A DNA stretch of 64,000 nucleotides from Cognatishimia sp. WU-CL00825 (GCF_040364665.1 NZ_BAABWX010000001.1:744001-808000), one strand, 5' to 3'. Positions 35,552 through 44,850 are shown, counted from the first letter of the stretch. Program-made: numbers and translations. The notes: generated from the sequence alone by a model not told the origin.

Positions 35552-37159
35552 ATGTGGGATAAACTCACGGCACTGCACGCGGCGACAAAAGATAGACATA
35601 TCAATGACTTGTTTGACAATCCGGGACGCAGCTCAGAATTCGCGAGCGAATGCGATGGCTTGTTCTTTGATTATAGCAAGACCAATATTGACGCTGAGGC
35701 CAAAGCCGCACTGATAGAGTTGGCGATCTCAAAGGCGCTGGAAACCCGCCGCGCGGCAATGTTTGCAGGTGAAAAAATCAATCAGACCGAAGACCGCGCC
35801 GTTTTGCACACAGCGTTGCGAAACTTGGATGGTCCTGGCGTGATCGTGGACGGGGTCGATGTGATGCCCGGCGTCAAACAGTCATTGGCCCAAATGGCCG
35901 ACTTTGCAAATGCAGTCCGCAGCGGTTCATTTACGGGCGAGGGGGGCAAGATCACCGATGTTGTGAATATTGGCATTGGCGGCTCCGACCTGGGTCCGGC
36001 CATGGCTGTGCCTGCTCTGGCGGCCTTTCACGACGGTCCGAAATGCCATTTTGTGTCCAACGTGGATGGGGCTGATTTGGTGGACAAACTGGCAGGTCTC
36101 AACCCCAAAACCACCTTGGTTCTGGTGGCCAGCAAGACATTCACAACACTTGAAACCATGATGAATGCCCGCAGTGCCATGGCGTGGATGGCCAAAGAGG
36201 TCAAAGATCCGGGCGCGCAATTTGCGGCGATTTCGACCGCGATGCAGGCCACTGCAGAATTCGGTATTCCATCCAGCCGGGTCTTTGGTTTTGAAGATTG
36301 GGTTGGTGGTCGCTATTCGATGTGGGGTCCTATTGGCCTGTCGATCATGTTGGCGGTTGGGCCAGAGTCGTTTACGGAGTTTCTGCGTGGCGCACAGGCG
36401 ATGGATCGGCATTTTTGCGACGCCCCGCTGGCGGAAAACATGCCGGTATTGCTGGCGCTGGTTGGTATCTGGCACCATCAAATCAGTGGCTATGGCACCC
36501 GCGCGGTCTTGCCCTACGAACAGCGCCTGTTGCGCTTGCCAGCCTATTTGCAGCAGCTTGAAATGGAATCAAACGGCAAAAGTGTCAGCCTTGACGGAGA
36601 GCCATTGGATCAAACGGTCGGCCCAATTGTCTGGGGTGAACCGGGCACCAATGGGCAGCATGCGTTTTATCAATTGATCCATCAGGGCAAACAGATTGTG
36701 CCTTGTGAATTCATCGTTGGGGCGCAGGGCCACTCGCCTGACCTCGATGCACACCACAAGGCGCTTTTGTCCAACTGCCTGGCGCAATCCGAAGCCTTGC
36801 TGTTGGGCCGTCCCATAGAAGACGCCCGCACATTGATGAAAGCCAAGGGGCTTGCAGGAGCCGAGTTGGAAGCAAACGCGCAGCAACGTGTCTTTGCCGG
36901 AAACCGCCCATCAACCACGCTGATGTACAACAAACTTACTCCGTTTGTGTTGGGGCAAATCGTTGCGCTTTATGAACACCGTGTGTTTGTTGAAGGTGTG
37001 CTTTTGGGGATCAATTCCTACGATCAATGGGGCGTGGAATTGGGCAAAGAGCTGGCCGTAAAACTGGCTCCAGCGATGGAAGACAACGCAGATATTTCGG
37101 CGCTACATGTCGCGACTGCATCTCTTGTATCACGTGTGCAATCGTTCAGAAGTAATTGA
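35552..37159 (+). CDS. pgi: Glucose-6-phosphate isomerase
   Basis: A 535-residue phosphoglucose isomerase, slightly shorter than the E. coli enzyme. Motifs: NIGIGGSDLGPAM, VGGRYSMWGPIGLS, and C-terminal SYDQWGVELGKELA. It interconverts glucose 6-phosphate and fructose 6-phosphate, feeding gluconeogenic carbon back to Zwf. ATG at 35552 follows GGAG. The edd and eda genes that often share this operon in roseobacters are absent here. Confidence 0.96.
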   Translation: MWDKLTALHAATKDRHINDLFDNPGRSSEFASECDGLFFDYSKTNIDAEAKAALIELAISKALETRRAAMFAGEKINQTEDRAVLHTALRNLDGPGVIVDGVDVMPGVKQSLAQMADFANAVRSGSFTGEGGKITDVVNIGIGGSDLGPAMAVPALAAFHDGPKCHFVSNVDGADLVDKLAGLNPKTTLVLVASKTFTTLETMMNARSAMAWMAKEVKDPGAQFAAISTAMQATAEFGIPSSRVFGFEDWVGGRYSMWGPIGLSIMLAVGPESFTEFLRGAQAMDRHFCDAPLAENMPVLLALVGIWHHQISGYGTRAVLPYEQRLLRLPAYLQQLEMESNGKSVSLDGEPLDQTVGPIVWGEPGTNGQHAFYQLIHQGKQIVPCEFIVGAQGHSPDLDAHHKALLSNCLAQSEALLLGRPIEDARTLMKAKGLAGAELEANAQQRVFAGNRPSTTLMYNKLTPFVLGQIVALYEHRVFVEGVLLGINSYDQWGVELGKELAVKLAPAMEDNADISALHVATASLVSRVQSFRSN

Positions 37160-37169
37160 TAATAAACAA

Positions 37170-37195
37170 GTAACCCCGCAATTTCGCGGGGTTAC
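37170..37195. terminator. Bidirectional intrinsic terminator
   Basis: GTAACCCCGC-AATTTC-GCGGGGTTAC is a perfect 10-bp stem lying between the convergent pgi and methyltransferase genes. Confidence 0.82.
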
Positions 37196-37205
37196 TTAAT
37201 GCTTC

Positions 37206-38282
37206 TTAGCCACGACGTCGGCGGCCGCCACCACGTCGTCCGCGACCAGAGTCACCCTCTGCTGCAGGGGCTGCGTTGAACTTGATCCAATCTGCGCCGC
37301 CATCATCGCGATTGGTTAAGAAGTTGGCCGCACGAATGGCTTCCATCTCTTTACCCGGACGCGCCAGTGTAGAACCCATGCCGAACATTTGAACAAATGC
37401 TTCGTCATCCATGCCGTCCGGCAACACAATGCCTGCCGCTTCGACTTCTTCGCGTTTCGCCGCGATCTTCTTGGGGCCGATCGGCAGGGCCACAGGGTTC
37501 ATGATCGCAGATGTCATGCCTGCCGCGATGGCCATCGGTAAAAAGGCGTTGTTGATACCATGACGATTGGGCAGTCCAAACGAGATATTAGAAGCCCCAC
37601 AGGTGGTATTCACACCCAACTCGTCGCGCAAACGGCGCACCAGCGTAAAGACCTGATGACCAGCCGTTGCCATTGCGCCAATTGGCATCACCAGCGGATC
37701 CACCACAATGTCATGTGCAGGAATACCAAAGTCAGCCGCGCGTTCGACGATTTTCTTGGCAACCGCGAAACGCACATCCGGGTCCTCGGAAATACCTGTG
37801 TCATCGTTAGAAATCGCAACCACGGGCACGTTGTACTTCTTGACCAGCGGTAGCACGAGTTCCAGACGCTCTTCTTCGCCTGTCACAGAGTTCAACAGCG
37901 GGCGGCCATGCGCAGCAGCAAGCCCGGCTTCCAAGGCTCCAGGAACCGAGCTGTCGATACACAATGGGCTGTCTGTCACCGACTGAACGGTTTCAATCAG
38001 CTCTTTCATCAGGGTTGGTTCGACAAAATTGTTGTCCGCATAACGCACGTCTTCTGCCATTTTGTTGGAAAACACAGCGCCTGAATTGATATCAAGAATA
38101 TTTGCACCGGCGGCCACCTGTGCAAGAGCATCCGCTTGAACGCGTGAAAAATCGCCGCGTTCCAGTTCCAGATTCAAGATCTTGCGACCCGTCGGGTTAA
38201 TACGTTCACCAATCACACTGAAGGGCTGATCAAATCCGATGATCGTTGTTTTTGTCGCAGATTCGATGACGGTACGGGTCAT
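37206..38282 (-). CDS. Methyltetrahydrofolate:corrinoid methyltransferase-like protein
   Basis: A 358-residue protein of the pterin-binding (DHPS/MetH-central) superfamily. It has FSVIGERINPTGRKIL, ANILDINSGAV (pterin-binding Asp and Asn), SPLCIDSSVPGALEAGL, and GASNISFGLPNRHGINNAFL. Such stand-alone proteins move methyl groups between a corrinoid protein and tetrahydrofolate (MtgA/MtvA types). The C-terminus ends in a Gly/Arg tail (GRGRRGGGRRRRG), unusual for the family. It lies ten bases after a methylenetetrahydrofolate reductase gene, so together they can oxidise methyl groups through folate. The corrinoid protein is not in the window. Confidence 0.87.
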   Translation of the reverse strand: MTRTVIESATKTTIIGFDQPFSVIGERINPTGRKILNLELERGDFSRVQADALAQVAAGANILDINSGAVFSNKMAEDVRYADNNFVEPTLMKELIETVQSVTDSPLCIDSSVPGALEAGLAAAHGRPLLNSVTGEEERLELVLPLVKKYNVPVVAISNDDTGISEDPDVRFAVAKKIVERAADFGIPAHDIVVDPLVMPIGAMATAGHQVFTLVRRLRDELGVNTTCGASNISFGLPNRHGINNAFLPMAIAAGMTSAIMNPVALPIGPKKIAAKREEVEAAGIVLPDGMDDEAFVQMFGMGSTLARPGKEMEAIRAANFLTNRDDGGADWIKFNAAPAAEGDSGRGRRGGGRRRRG

Positions 38283-38291
38283 GAAAATTCC

Positions 38292-39215
38292 TTAAGCATT
38301 TGCTGGTTTCGTGGAGGACCCGCCGTTGTCGGTGGCCCATTTTGCATTTGTTTTGATGCCGCCCAACGGAAAGAAATGTGCGGCCTGAATATTGAAATCC
38401 GGATGCGCAGCCTTGTGGTCCGCCAGAGCTTTTACAACATCTGTTGGTTCATAGGGTAGCAATAGTTTTGTGACGTCCATTGCGCGTTTTTGCAGGACCT
38501 TCAACGAAGGACCAACACCGCAGGCAATGGCGAATTTTATCAGCGTTTGCAGCTTGGCAGGGCCAGCGATACCGATGTGGATCGGCAAGGTGATGCCATT
38601 GTCCTTTAAGCCATTTGCCCATTCAATGATCGGCTGGGCCTCAAAGCAGAACTGGGTCACAATGGCCATTTCTGCGTCGGTTGTGTCGCGGAAATTGTTT
38701 TTCCAATGCAATGCTTCGTTCACCAAAGTCATGCCGCCATCCGGGTCAATGTCTTTGTTGCCTTCCGGGTGTCCGGCCACATGCAGCCGCTTAAAGCCTG
38801 CTTTGTCAAACAGGCCTGTCTCCAAGAGCTGCATAGAGCTGTGGAAATCACCTTTGGGCTCTTTGTTGTTGCCAGCCAAAAGCAGCGCTTGTTCGACGCC
38901 TGCCTCGTTTTGGTACATCGAGATCCAAGTCTGAAGCTCAGCTTTGTCAGCAATAATTCGCGCTGGAAAATGCGGCATGGCTGTCATGCCTGCATCAGTG
39001 ATCCGCCGTGCGGTGGCCACCATATCAGTGATGGATGTTCCATCAATATGGGCAATGTAAACCCGCGTATCTGCCGGGAGATGATCTCGAAAGTCAGCGA
39101 TTTTTTCCGCTGTCCGCGGCATCACTTCAATCGAATACCCCTTCAGAAAATCTTGAACTTGGGGGGATCCATCCTGCCCAGTTTCAAGTCTTTTCTTGAA
39201 ATTTAATAGCGCCAT
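38292..39215 (-). CDS. Methylenetetrahydrofolate reductase-type protein
   Basis: A 307-residue TIM-barrel flavoprotein of the MetF family. Recognisable parts: SIEVMPRTAEKIADF, VYIAHIDGT, HFPARIIADKAEL, AGNNKEPKGDF, and VTQFCFEAQPIIEWANGL (folate-binding). The divergence from housekeeping MetF and its neighbours suggest a role in methyl-group oxidation rather than methionine synthesis. The ATG at 39215 has GGAGAGG directly upstream; an earlier in-frame start is unsupported. Confidence 0.85.
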   Translation of the reverse strand: MALLNFKKRLETGQDGSPQVQDFLKGYSIEVMPRTAEKIADFRDHLPADTRVYIAHIDGTSITDMVATARRITDAGMTAMPHFPARIIADKAELQTWISMYQNEAGVEQALLLAGNNKEPKGDFHSSMQLLETGLFDKAGFKRLHVAGHPEGNKDIDPDGGMTLVNEALHWKNNFRDTTDAEMAIVTQFCFEAQPIIEWANGLKDNGITLPIHIGIAGPAKLQTLIKFAIACGVGPSLKVLQKRAMDVTKLLLPYEPTDVVKALADHKAAHPDFNIQAAHFFPLGGIKTNAKWATDNGGSSTKPANA

Positions 39216-39241
39216 GAGCCTCTCCAAGAACCAATGTTGTG

Positions 39242-39538
39242 TCACGCCCACCCATCATTTTGAATCAGGGATTTTAAGCGTTGCTGATCATATTCCAGCT
39301 CAAGCCGTTCTGCCTCGGCAGCAACGATTTCAGCAGGGTCTCCGTCCACCGCATAAGGATCTGCTTTGCGCCATTCCGCCAGATAGGCATCCGCGTCAGA
39401 AGAGCCGATTTTCATCGCCGCCCGGTCAATGGCTTGCTCAAACCGCTCCGCCAATTGTTTTTTCGCGCCACGACGCCCTTTGCCCACAATAACCTGAGCT
39501 GGGATGTCGCGCCAAAATACGATGGTGACGTCTGGCAT
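39242..39538 (-). CDS. Virulence_fact-family (PF13769-like) small protein
   Basis: A 98-residue protein beginning MPDVTIVFWRDIPAQVIVGK with GRRGAKKQLAERFEQAID. This matches the small 'virulence factor' family that in Rhodobacteraceae travels with corrinoid/folate methyltransfer genes; its job is unknown. ATG at 39538 has AAGGAAC upstream. It is first in a three-gene unit with the reductase and methyltransferase genes. The pattern of conserved DPYAVDGDP suggests an acidic surface loop. Confidence 0.75.
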   Translation of the reverse strand: MPDVTIVFWRDIPAQVIVGKGRRGAKKQLAERFEQAIDRAAMKIGSSDADAYLAEWRKADPYAVDGDPAEIVAAEAERLELEYDQQRLKSLIQNDGWA

Positions 39539-39777
39539 GTTGAAGTTCCTTATTTGATAGCTCTTGGTAGACCAGCTTTTTTCCAGTTCCGGGTCCATTT
39601 TCGACTTAAAGGCCACAATCCGCGACCTCTTGGCTTCTATCTGTGTCCGGCCTGCAGCGCCACAGCCAGGGGACTGAAAAATCCTAATGATGATCTTGAA
39701 CAGATCAAGGGCAGGGGATTGCGCGTTGCCTTTCAAAGCACTACGCTGGTGTTAACTCGAAATGGAGGGCGTGTAAT

Positions 39778-40890
39778 ATGGCGCCCAAGCGTCCCAAAGG
39801 TGCGGGCGCATTCCCGAAACCGGTCGAAAGCTCCGCGCCCAAGACACCGGATCCAAGTGAGCTTTATGCAGCACTGGATCTTGGTACAAATAGTTGCCGC
39901 ATGTTGATTGCCCAACCAAAGGGCAGTCAGTTTCATGTGGTTGATAGCTTTTCTAAGTCGGTCCAGTTGGGATCAGGCCTGGAAAAGACTGGGCGCTTGT
40001 CGCGTGGCTCGATGCGCCGCACGATACAAGCCCTGCGGATCTGCCAGCAAAAATTGCGCCGGCATCGTGTGAAACACATGCGGCTTGTAGCGACCGAAGC
40101 CTGTCGTCGGGCGCGCAATGCCAAAGACTTTATCAAGCAGGTGCGCCGTGAAACCGGTTTGCAACTTGAAATCATTCCTGCAGAGGAAGAAGCCCGGCTT
40201 GCGGTCATTTCCTGCGCGCCGCTAGTGTCCACCAAGACCGAACAGTTGCTAGTTGTTGATATCGGCGGCGGCTCTACGGAACTGGTTTGGATTGATCTGT
40301 CCAAAGTGCCCGCGCGCGAGCGGCCCAAATCCATCATGCGCATGCGCGGTGGGTTGCAGAATATCGACACGCCGTTTCCGGCTGCCCGCGTGGTTGACTG
40401 GATATCCGTACCCTTGGGCGTGGCAACCCTGCGCGATCAATTTAATGACGTCGAGGATGACGCGGCGCGTTTTGCCCTAATGAGTTGGTTTTTCGAAGAA
40501 AACCTCGCCGATTTCGCCCCCTATAAAGACGAGCAACCCCGCGAAGGCTTTCAGATTGTTGGCACCTCTGGCACCGTCACAACCGTTGCCGCAAGCCACC
40601 TTGGATTGCGACGATATGATCGCAACAAGGTGGATGGGCTTCGCATGACATCAGAGCAAATAGACAAGGTGATCAATGACTATTTGCGGCTTGGGCCAAC
40701 CGGCCGTCGACAAGACCCGCGCATCGGTCAGGATCGCCATGCGTTGATCATGTCTGGCTCAGCCATTTTGCAAGCCTTGCTACGCTGTTGGCCAACCGAC
40801 CGCCTGTCGGTTGCCGATCGCGGGCTGCGCGAAGGCCTGCTTTATGCACAGATGTCAAACGACGGTGTTCTGGAAGATGGGCCGTTCTAG
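39778..40890 (+). CDS. Exopolyphosphatase / pppGpp phosphohydrolase family protein
   Basis: A 370-residue Ppx/GppA protein of the ASKHA fold. ALDLGTNSCRMLIAQP near residue 31, RLVATEACRRARNAKDF, IIPAEEEARLAVI, VVDIGGGSTELVWIDL and GTSGTVTTVAASHLGL are the successive phosphate-site motifs. It is shorter than E. coli Ppx and lacks the C-terminal HD domain, which is common in this clade. It likely hydrolyses polyphosphate or pppGpp. rlmE follows; no other polyphosphate genes are present. Confidence 0.9.
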   Translation: MAPKRPKGAGAFPKPVESSAPKTPDPSELYAALDLGTNSCRMLIAQPKGSQFHVVDSFSKSVQLGSGLEKTGRLSRGSMRRTIQALRICQQKLRRHRVKHMRLVATEACRRARNAKDFIKQVRRETGLQLEIIPAEEEARLAVISCAPLVSTKTEQLLVVDIGGGSTELVWIDLSKVPARERPKSIMRMRGGLQNIDTPFPAARVVDWISVPLGVATLRDQFNDVEDDAARFALMSWFFEENLADFAPYKDEQPREGFQIVGTSGTVTTVAASHLGLRRYDRNKVDGLRMTSEQIDKVINDYLRLGPTGRRQDPRIGQDRHALIMSGSAILQALLRCWPTDRLSVADRGLREGLLYAQMSNDGVLEDGPF

Positions 40891-40936
40891 GTGTATCAGG
40901 CATCAAAGCGATTCTTCGCAATAATTGGGTGAAGCT

Positions 40937-41659
40937 GTGAAAGACAAAAAACCGTCAGGAATAAAGAATACCTCTGGGCGGGGTCAACGTGATCTGACGA
41001 TCAAGGTCAAATCTGCGCGTGGGCGCAGCATCAGTTCTACCCGTTGGTTACAACGCCAGTTGAATGACCCCTATGTCAAACGGGCCAAAGCCGAAGGTTT
41101 TCGGGGCCGCGCCGCGTTCAAGATCTTGGAACTGGATGACAAATTTCGGTTTTTGGTGCCAGGCGCGCGCATCGTCGATTTGGGCTGCGCCCCCGGTGGC
41201 TGGCTTCAAGTCGCAGTGCCGCGGGTAAATGCGCTGGGTGAAAAACCCGGTAAAAAGGTTGGCACGGTCTTGGGAATTGATTTGCAAGAAGTCGAGCCAC
41301 TGCCAGGTGCCGAAATCTATCAACTTGATTTCATGGAAGATGACGCAGACCTGAAAGTCAAAGAATGGCTTGGCGGCAAAGCCGATGTGGTCATGTCTGA
41401 CATGGCGGCATCCTCGTCGGGCCACAAGCAAACAGACCACCTGCGCATCATCGCATTATGCGAAGCTGCCGCATATTTGTCGTTTGACGTGCTGCAAGAG
41501 GGCGGCACATTTGTTGCCAAGGTCTTGGCAGGTGGCGCAGAAGGTGAACTGCAAAAACTGCTAAAGCAGAAATTCACCAAAGTTGTGAACGTAAAACCGC
41601 CGTCGTCTCGCGCGGATTCTTCGGAAAAATTTGTAATTGCGACGGGTTTCAGAGGCTAG
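40937..41659 (+). CDS. rlmE: 23S rRNA 2'-O-methyltransferase RlmE (FtsJ)
   Basis: A 240-residue SAM enzyme that methylates U2552 of 23S rRNA late in 50S assembly. SAM site [15 protein letters not shown]; catalytic tetrad candidates Lys in [12 protein letters not shown], Asp in [13 protein letters not shown], Lys in FVAKVLAGG and Glu in [12 protein letters not shown] basic extension of ~35 residues precedes the domain. GTG at 40937 (GGGTGA upstream) and TTG at 40925 are both possible starts. It ends one base before the convergent 58-residue gene's stop. Confidence 0.93.
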   Translation: MKDKKPSGIKNTSGRGQRDLTIKVKSARGRSISSTRWLQRQLNDPYVKRAKAEGFRGRAAFKILELDDKFRFLVPGARIVDLGCAPGGWLQVAVPRVNALGEKPGKKVGTVLGIDLQEVEPLPGAEIYQLDFMEDDADLKVKEWLGGKADVVMSDMAASSSGHKQTDHLRIIALCEAAAYLSFDVLQEGGTFVAKVLAGGAEGELQKLLKQKFTKVVNVKPPSSRADSSEKFVIATGFRG

Positions 41660-41660
41660 G

Positions 41661-41837
41661 TCACCGTTTTAAGGACGCACAGGCAAGTTCGCGAAAGCTT
41701 TCGATTTTTGCGTGCTCAATCGCTTGCGATTGTGGGGCGCTGCCCGCGCAAACATTTTCCTGACGGATGAGTTCAAAGAGGCGGCCCAAACGCGGACGGT
41801 TCATTGCGTCTTGAAATTGTGTGTGGCGAATATGCAT
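41661..41837 (-). CDS. Small conserved-looking protein of 58 residues, unknown function
   Basis: MHIRHTQFQDAMNRPRLGRL then FELIRQENVCAGSAPQSQAI and a helical end with Cys. An excellent ribosome site (AAGGAG, eight bases before ATG on the minus strand) supports this start over longer frames. No signal peptide or membrane part. It has two Cys residues and is basic. I recognise no family. It overlaps nothing and stops one base from rlmE. Confidence 0.6.
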   Translation of the reverse strand: MHIRHTQFQDAMNRPRLGRLFELIRQENVCAGSAPQSQAIEHAKIESFRELACASLKR

Positions 41838-42017
41838 GACGATCTCCTTTATAACTTTGCTAAAGATGATTAAAATTTTCAGATAAATGCGGCCGAATTG
41901 CTGCGAAAGCCGGGCATTTAGGCGAAATTTGCCCCTTTTTGTCTTAGTGTCCGTTTTCGGCTGCAAGTCACACTTTGCGGCAATCAAGCCCGCATGTTTA
42001 TCTTGCGGTGTCGCCAT

Positions 42018-42047
42018 AGCCCCGTGATCTGTCGCGGGGCTTTTTGA
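42018..42047 (+). terminator. Intrinsic terminator without an obvious plus-strand gene
   Basis: AGCCCC-GTGATCTGTCGC-GGGGCT followed by TTTTT. rlmE ends 360 bases upstream and the intervening gene is on the other strand, so this could end rlmE readthrough or a small RNA starting within about 41890-41950. The rest of 41838-42141 shows no gene. Confidence 0.7.
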
Positions 42048-42141
42048 ATTTGCATACATTCCTGTAATCTAGGTGCAAATGCCCAATGCAAACTGGGCCG
42101 CGGTTTGGCACGCCACAACTTGGCACATTAGGAATGAAATA

Positions 42142-42648
42142 ATGCCCGAAGCACCGATATCCCTGCGTGATCTACAATCAATTCTATTCAAATCTTGTGA
42201 TCTGATAGTGCCAGACGCTTGGACTGACATGAATGGTCACATGAACGAGGCGCGATACGTCGAAGTCGCGGCTAAAGCCACAGATGCTTTGCTGGACTAT
42301 ATCGGTGCAGGGCAGGATTATGTTGCAACTCAAAAGAGCTATTTTACCGCCGAAAGCCACGTCAGGTTCTTGGCAGAGGCGCATGCAGGGGACCATTTGG
42401 TCACCATGACCCGTGTACTGCAAGGGGCGCCCAAAACCCTGCATTTGTTTCACACGCTCTTTCGCAGCGCAGCGCCTGCCCAGCCAGTGGCAACGGTTGA
42501 GACACTGTTGGTGCATGTCGATCTGAAAAGCCGTCGCGGCTGCTTGCCGTCTGATGACGTTGCCAATGCGGTAGCAAGCCTGCGTGCAGAACATGAAAAA
42601 TTGCCCTTACCACAAGGGCTTGGGCGTCACGTTGGGCAACGCCCTTAG
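42142..42648 (+). CDS. 4HBT-fold thioesterase, probable betainyl-CoA thioesterase (CdhB-like)
   Basis: A 168-residue hot-dog-fold thioesterase. The catalytic region DAWTDMNGHMNEARYVEVAA resembles the domain fused to or next to L-carnitine dehydrogenase in many proteobacteria. In carnitine breakdown CdhB splits betainyl-CoA to glycine betaine. That fits the BKACE and carnitine dehydrogenase genes 6-10 kb downstream. AGGAA precedes the ATG at 42142. Its last four bases overlap the end of the convergent regulator gene. Confidence 0.8.
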   Translation: MPEAPISLRDLQSILFKSCDLIVPDAWTDMNGHMNEARYVEVAAKATDALLDYIGAGQDYVATQKSYFTAESHVRFLAEAHAGDHLVTMTRVLQGAPKTLHLFHTLFRSAAPAQPVATVETLLVHVDLKSRRGCLPSDDVANAVASLRAEHEKLPLPQGLGRHVGQRP

Positions 42649-43724
42649 GCCAATTTACCATTCGCCTCAGAGGACAATCGGAAACGATAGGGCGACGCGC
42701 CAAATTTCATACGAAAGCGTTTTGAAAAATAGCTTGTCGAGCCAAATCCACAAGCCGTCGCCACCTCGATTATCGACAGATCAGTGCCTGCCAACATGGT
42801 GCGGGCCTGTTGTAGGCGAACATCAACAAGAAAGCTGCGGGGGGACAAATCAAGATGGCGCTTAAACAGACGTTCCATTTGCCGGCGCGACACGTTGCAC
42901 ATTGCAGCAAGCTCGTCGAGCTTAAGGTCTTCCTCAAAATTATCCTGAATAAAATTGACCGCCTTCAGCAATTTTTTGTCGCGAATGCCGAACGTAGCAG
43001 CCGTCGAGGACTTTTGCGGATCATTGGACGACCTTGGCACATTCACAAGACACATTTGCGCTACGGCCACAGCAAGCTTAGAGCCAAACAGCTTATCTAT
43101 CCGCGCAATCATCATATCGGTTGCCGCAATACCACCGGCACAGGTCCAGACCCGGTTGTCAAAAACAAAGGTACATTCAGAGGGTTCCAATTGGTCAAAG
43201 GTCTCGCTGAAGGGCGCAAGGTTTTCCCAATGCAGCGTGAACTCAGAGTTTTGCAGAATGCCCGCCTTTGCCAGCGCATAGGCCCCGGTGCAAATCCCGC
43301 CAACCGTTTGTCCTTTGCGCCATTGAAAGCGCATCCAATTTGCCACTTTGTCCGACGTATGCAAAATCGGGTTCACACCGCTGCAAACAAGGATCTTGTC
43401 TGTGCTTTGCACGAGAGAAAAATCCCCAGCAACGCTAATTTCCACACCGCTCGAACAGGCGATGGCCTGCCCATCTTCGGAAACCAATACCCAGCGAAAC
43501 AGCTCTTTTCCCGTCAACTGGTTCGCAATCCGCAAAGGTTCCAGCGCAGCACTAAACGCATTCAGGGACATTTTGGGCAGCAAAACAAAAGCATAAGACT
43601 CTGTTTCGTAAGTGCCAGGCAGGTCCACATGGGCCACGCCTTGTGACACAGCAGCGCGTTGCACCGATGGCGTCGATGGGGTGGTTTCAGGGTCTATGGT
43701 AGGATGATCGTTAGGTGCTTCCAT
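42645..43724 (-). CDS. GlxA-family AraC-type regulator (GbdR/CdhR-like)
   Basis: A 359-residue protein: an N-terminal DJ-1/PfpI-like domain (about residues 35-210, with VGGICTGAYALAKAGILQNS) and a C-terminal AraC DNA-binding domain (LDELAAMCNVSRRQMERLFK and ATACGFGSTSYFSKRFRMKF). This is the architecture of GbdR and CdhR, which sense glycine betaine and carnitine-pathway metabolites in Pseudomonas. ATG at 43724 preferred over an upstream TTG. It probably controls the thioesterase and catabolic operon. Divergent from a second such regulator. Confidence 0.85.
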   Translation of the reverse strand: MEAPNDHPTIDPETTPSTPSVQRAAVSQGVAHVDLPGTYETESYAFVLLPKMSLNAFSAALEPLRIANQLTGKELFRWVLVSEDGQAIACSSGVEISVAGDFSLVQSTDKILVCSGVNPILHTSDKVANWMRFQWRKGQTVGGICTGAYALAKAGILQNSEFTLHWENLAPFSETFDQLEPSECTFVFDNRVWTCAGGIAATDMMIARIDKLFGSKLAVAVAQMCLVNVPRSSNDPQKSSTAATFGIRDKKLLKAVNFIQDNFEEDLKLDELAAMCNVSRRQMERLFKRHLDLSPRSFLVDVRLQQARTMLAGTDLSIIEVATACGFGSTSYFSKRFRMKFGASPYRFRLSSEANGKLA

Positions 43725-43830
43725 AATTGACTGGCCCAAGCTGATGGCTGCGTTTGATCGATTATCCTGAGCTGAACAAGCTTGCGAGTTTCAACTTTAT
43801 TGGACACATTATTAACAAAAACGGACAAAT

Positions 43831-44850
43831 ATGCGTGAAATGCTTCAATCAACGTTAATTCGCGTTATCGTGACGCCGAATTTCAACCTAGCCGCGACGA
43901 TGAACTTCATCGATCCGTTTCGTGCGGTGAACTATCTAGAGGGCCTCAGTCTGTTTCGCTGGGAAATTGCGTCGGACATGGGCGGCCCCTGTGTGGCCAG
44001 CAATGGGGTTTCTATCGACACCCAAGCGTTGGTGAACCTTGACGAAGTTGCACCAGATATCACGATTGTTTCCTCAAGCTGGACGCCAGAGGACGTGAGC
44101 ACAGCGCGTATTAACAAAGCGTTGCGCACGGCTGCGCGCGCTGGAAAAACCATAGGCGGCCTGGACACCGGGGCCTTTATTCTTGCTGAAACCGGGTTGA
44201 TGCGCGGCAAGCGTGCCACCGTGCACTATGAACATATCGATTCCTTTATCGAACTCTTCCCAAACATCGATGTCAGCGAGAATCTCAGCGTTTTTGATGG
44301 CAAATTTATAACCTGTTCCGGCGGCGTCGCCTCTGTCGATTTTGCCCTGCGCATCATTCACAGCACACTGGGGCCAGCGATTTCCAATGCGGCCGCACGG
44401 TATATCTTCCACCCAGAATTCAGGGGCGCGGGCAAATCGCAGAATCCCTCTGGAGATGAACCAATGGGCGCAAACGTGCCTGATACCGTCAAGCAAGCGA
44501 TCTCAGAAATGGAAGCCCACCTCGAAGATCCGCTCACAATTCCAGAGATCAGTAAGAATATAGGTATATCCCAACGGCAACTCATACGGCTTTTCTCTCG
44601 TTATTTGAACAAAACCCCAGTTTTGTACTACCGTGATATTCGACTGGATCGGGCGCGGGGGCTGGTCACGCAGACAACTTTGTCGATGGCTGAAATTGCT
44701 GTTGCGAGTGGTTTTTCAAATCAGGTTCATTTTAGCCGGGCGTATCGAGAGAGGTTTGGGCTTTCTCCTTTGCAAGACCGTGGCGAAGGACGCATTCCAT
44801 TTGAGTTTCGTGCTTGGCCTTTGCACCGAAATCCAAAAGGCGAAGCTTAG
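43831..44850 (+). CDS. Second GlxA-family AraC-type regulator
   Basis: A 339-residue regulator of the same type: DJ-1-like domain (TIGGLDTGAFILAETGLMRG) and AraC domain (IPEISKNIGISQRQLIRLFS and EIAVASGFSNQVHFSRAYRE). It is clearly diverged from its neighbour. The Rieske oxygenase gene starts 116 bases downstream on the same strand, so this protein may be the specific regulator of that operon. Its start follows a short AT-rich gap of 106 bases shared with the other regulator. Confidence 0.85.
   Translation: MREMLQSTLIRVIVTPNFNLAATMNFIDPFRAVNYLEGLSLFRWEIASDMGGPCVASNGVSIDTQALVNLDEVAPDITIVSSSWTPEDVSTARINKALRTAARAGKTIGGLDTGAFILAETGLMRGKRATVHYEHIDSFIELFPNIDVSENLSVFDGKFITCSGGVASVDFALRIIHSTLGPAISNAAARYIFHPEFRGAGKSQNPSGDEPMGANVPDTVKQAISEMEAHLEDPLTIPEISKNIGISQRQLIRLFSRYLNKTPVLYYRDIRLDRARGLVTQTTLSMAEIAVASGFSNQVHFSRAYRERFGLSPLQDRGEGRIPFEFRAWPLHRNPKGEA

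Noticed and set aside
42645..42648. Four-base overlap of convergent thioesterase and regulator genes as a regulatory device
   Set aside because: Small tail-to-tail overlaps are common in compact genomes and nothing else supports a special role.
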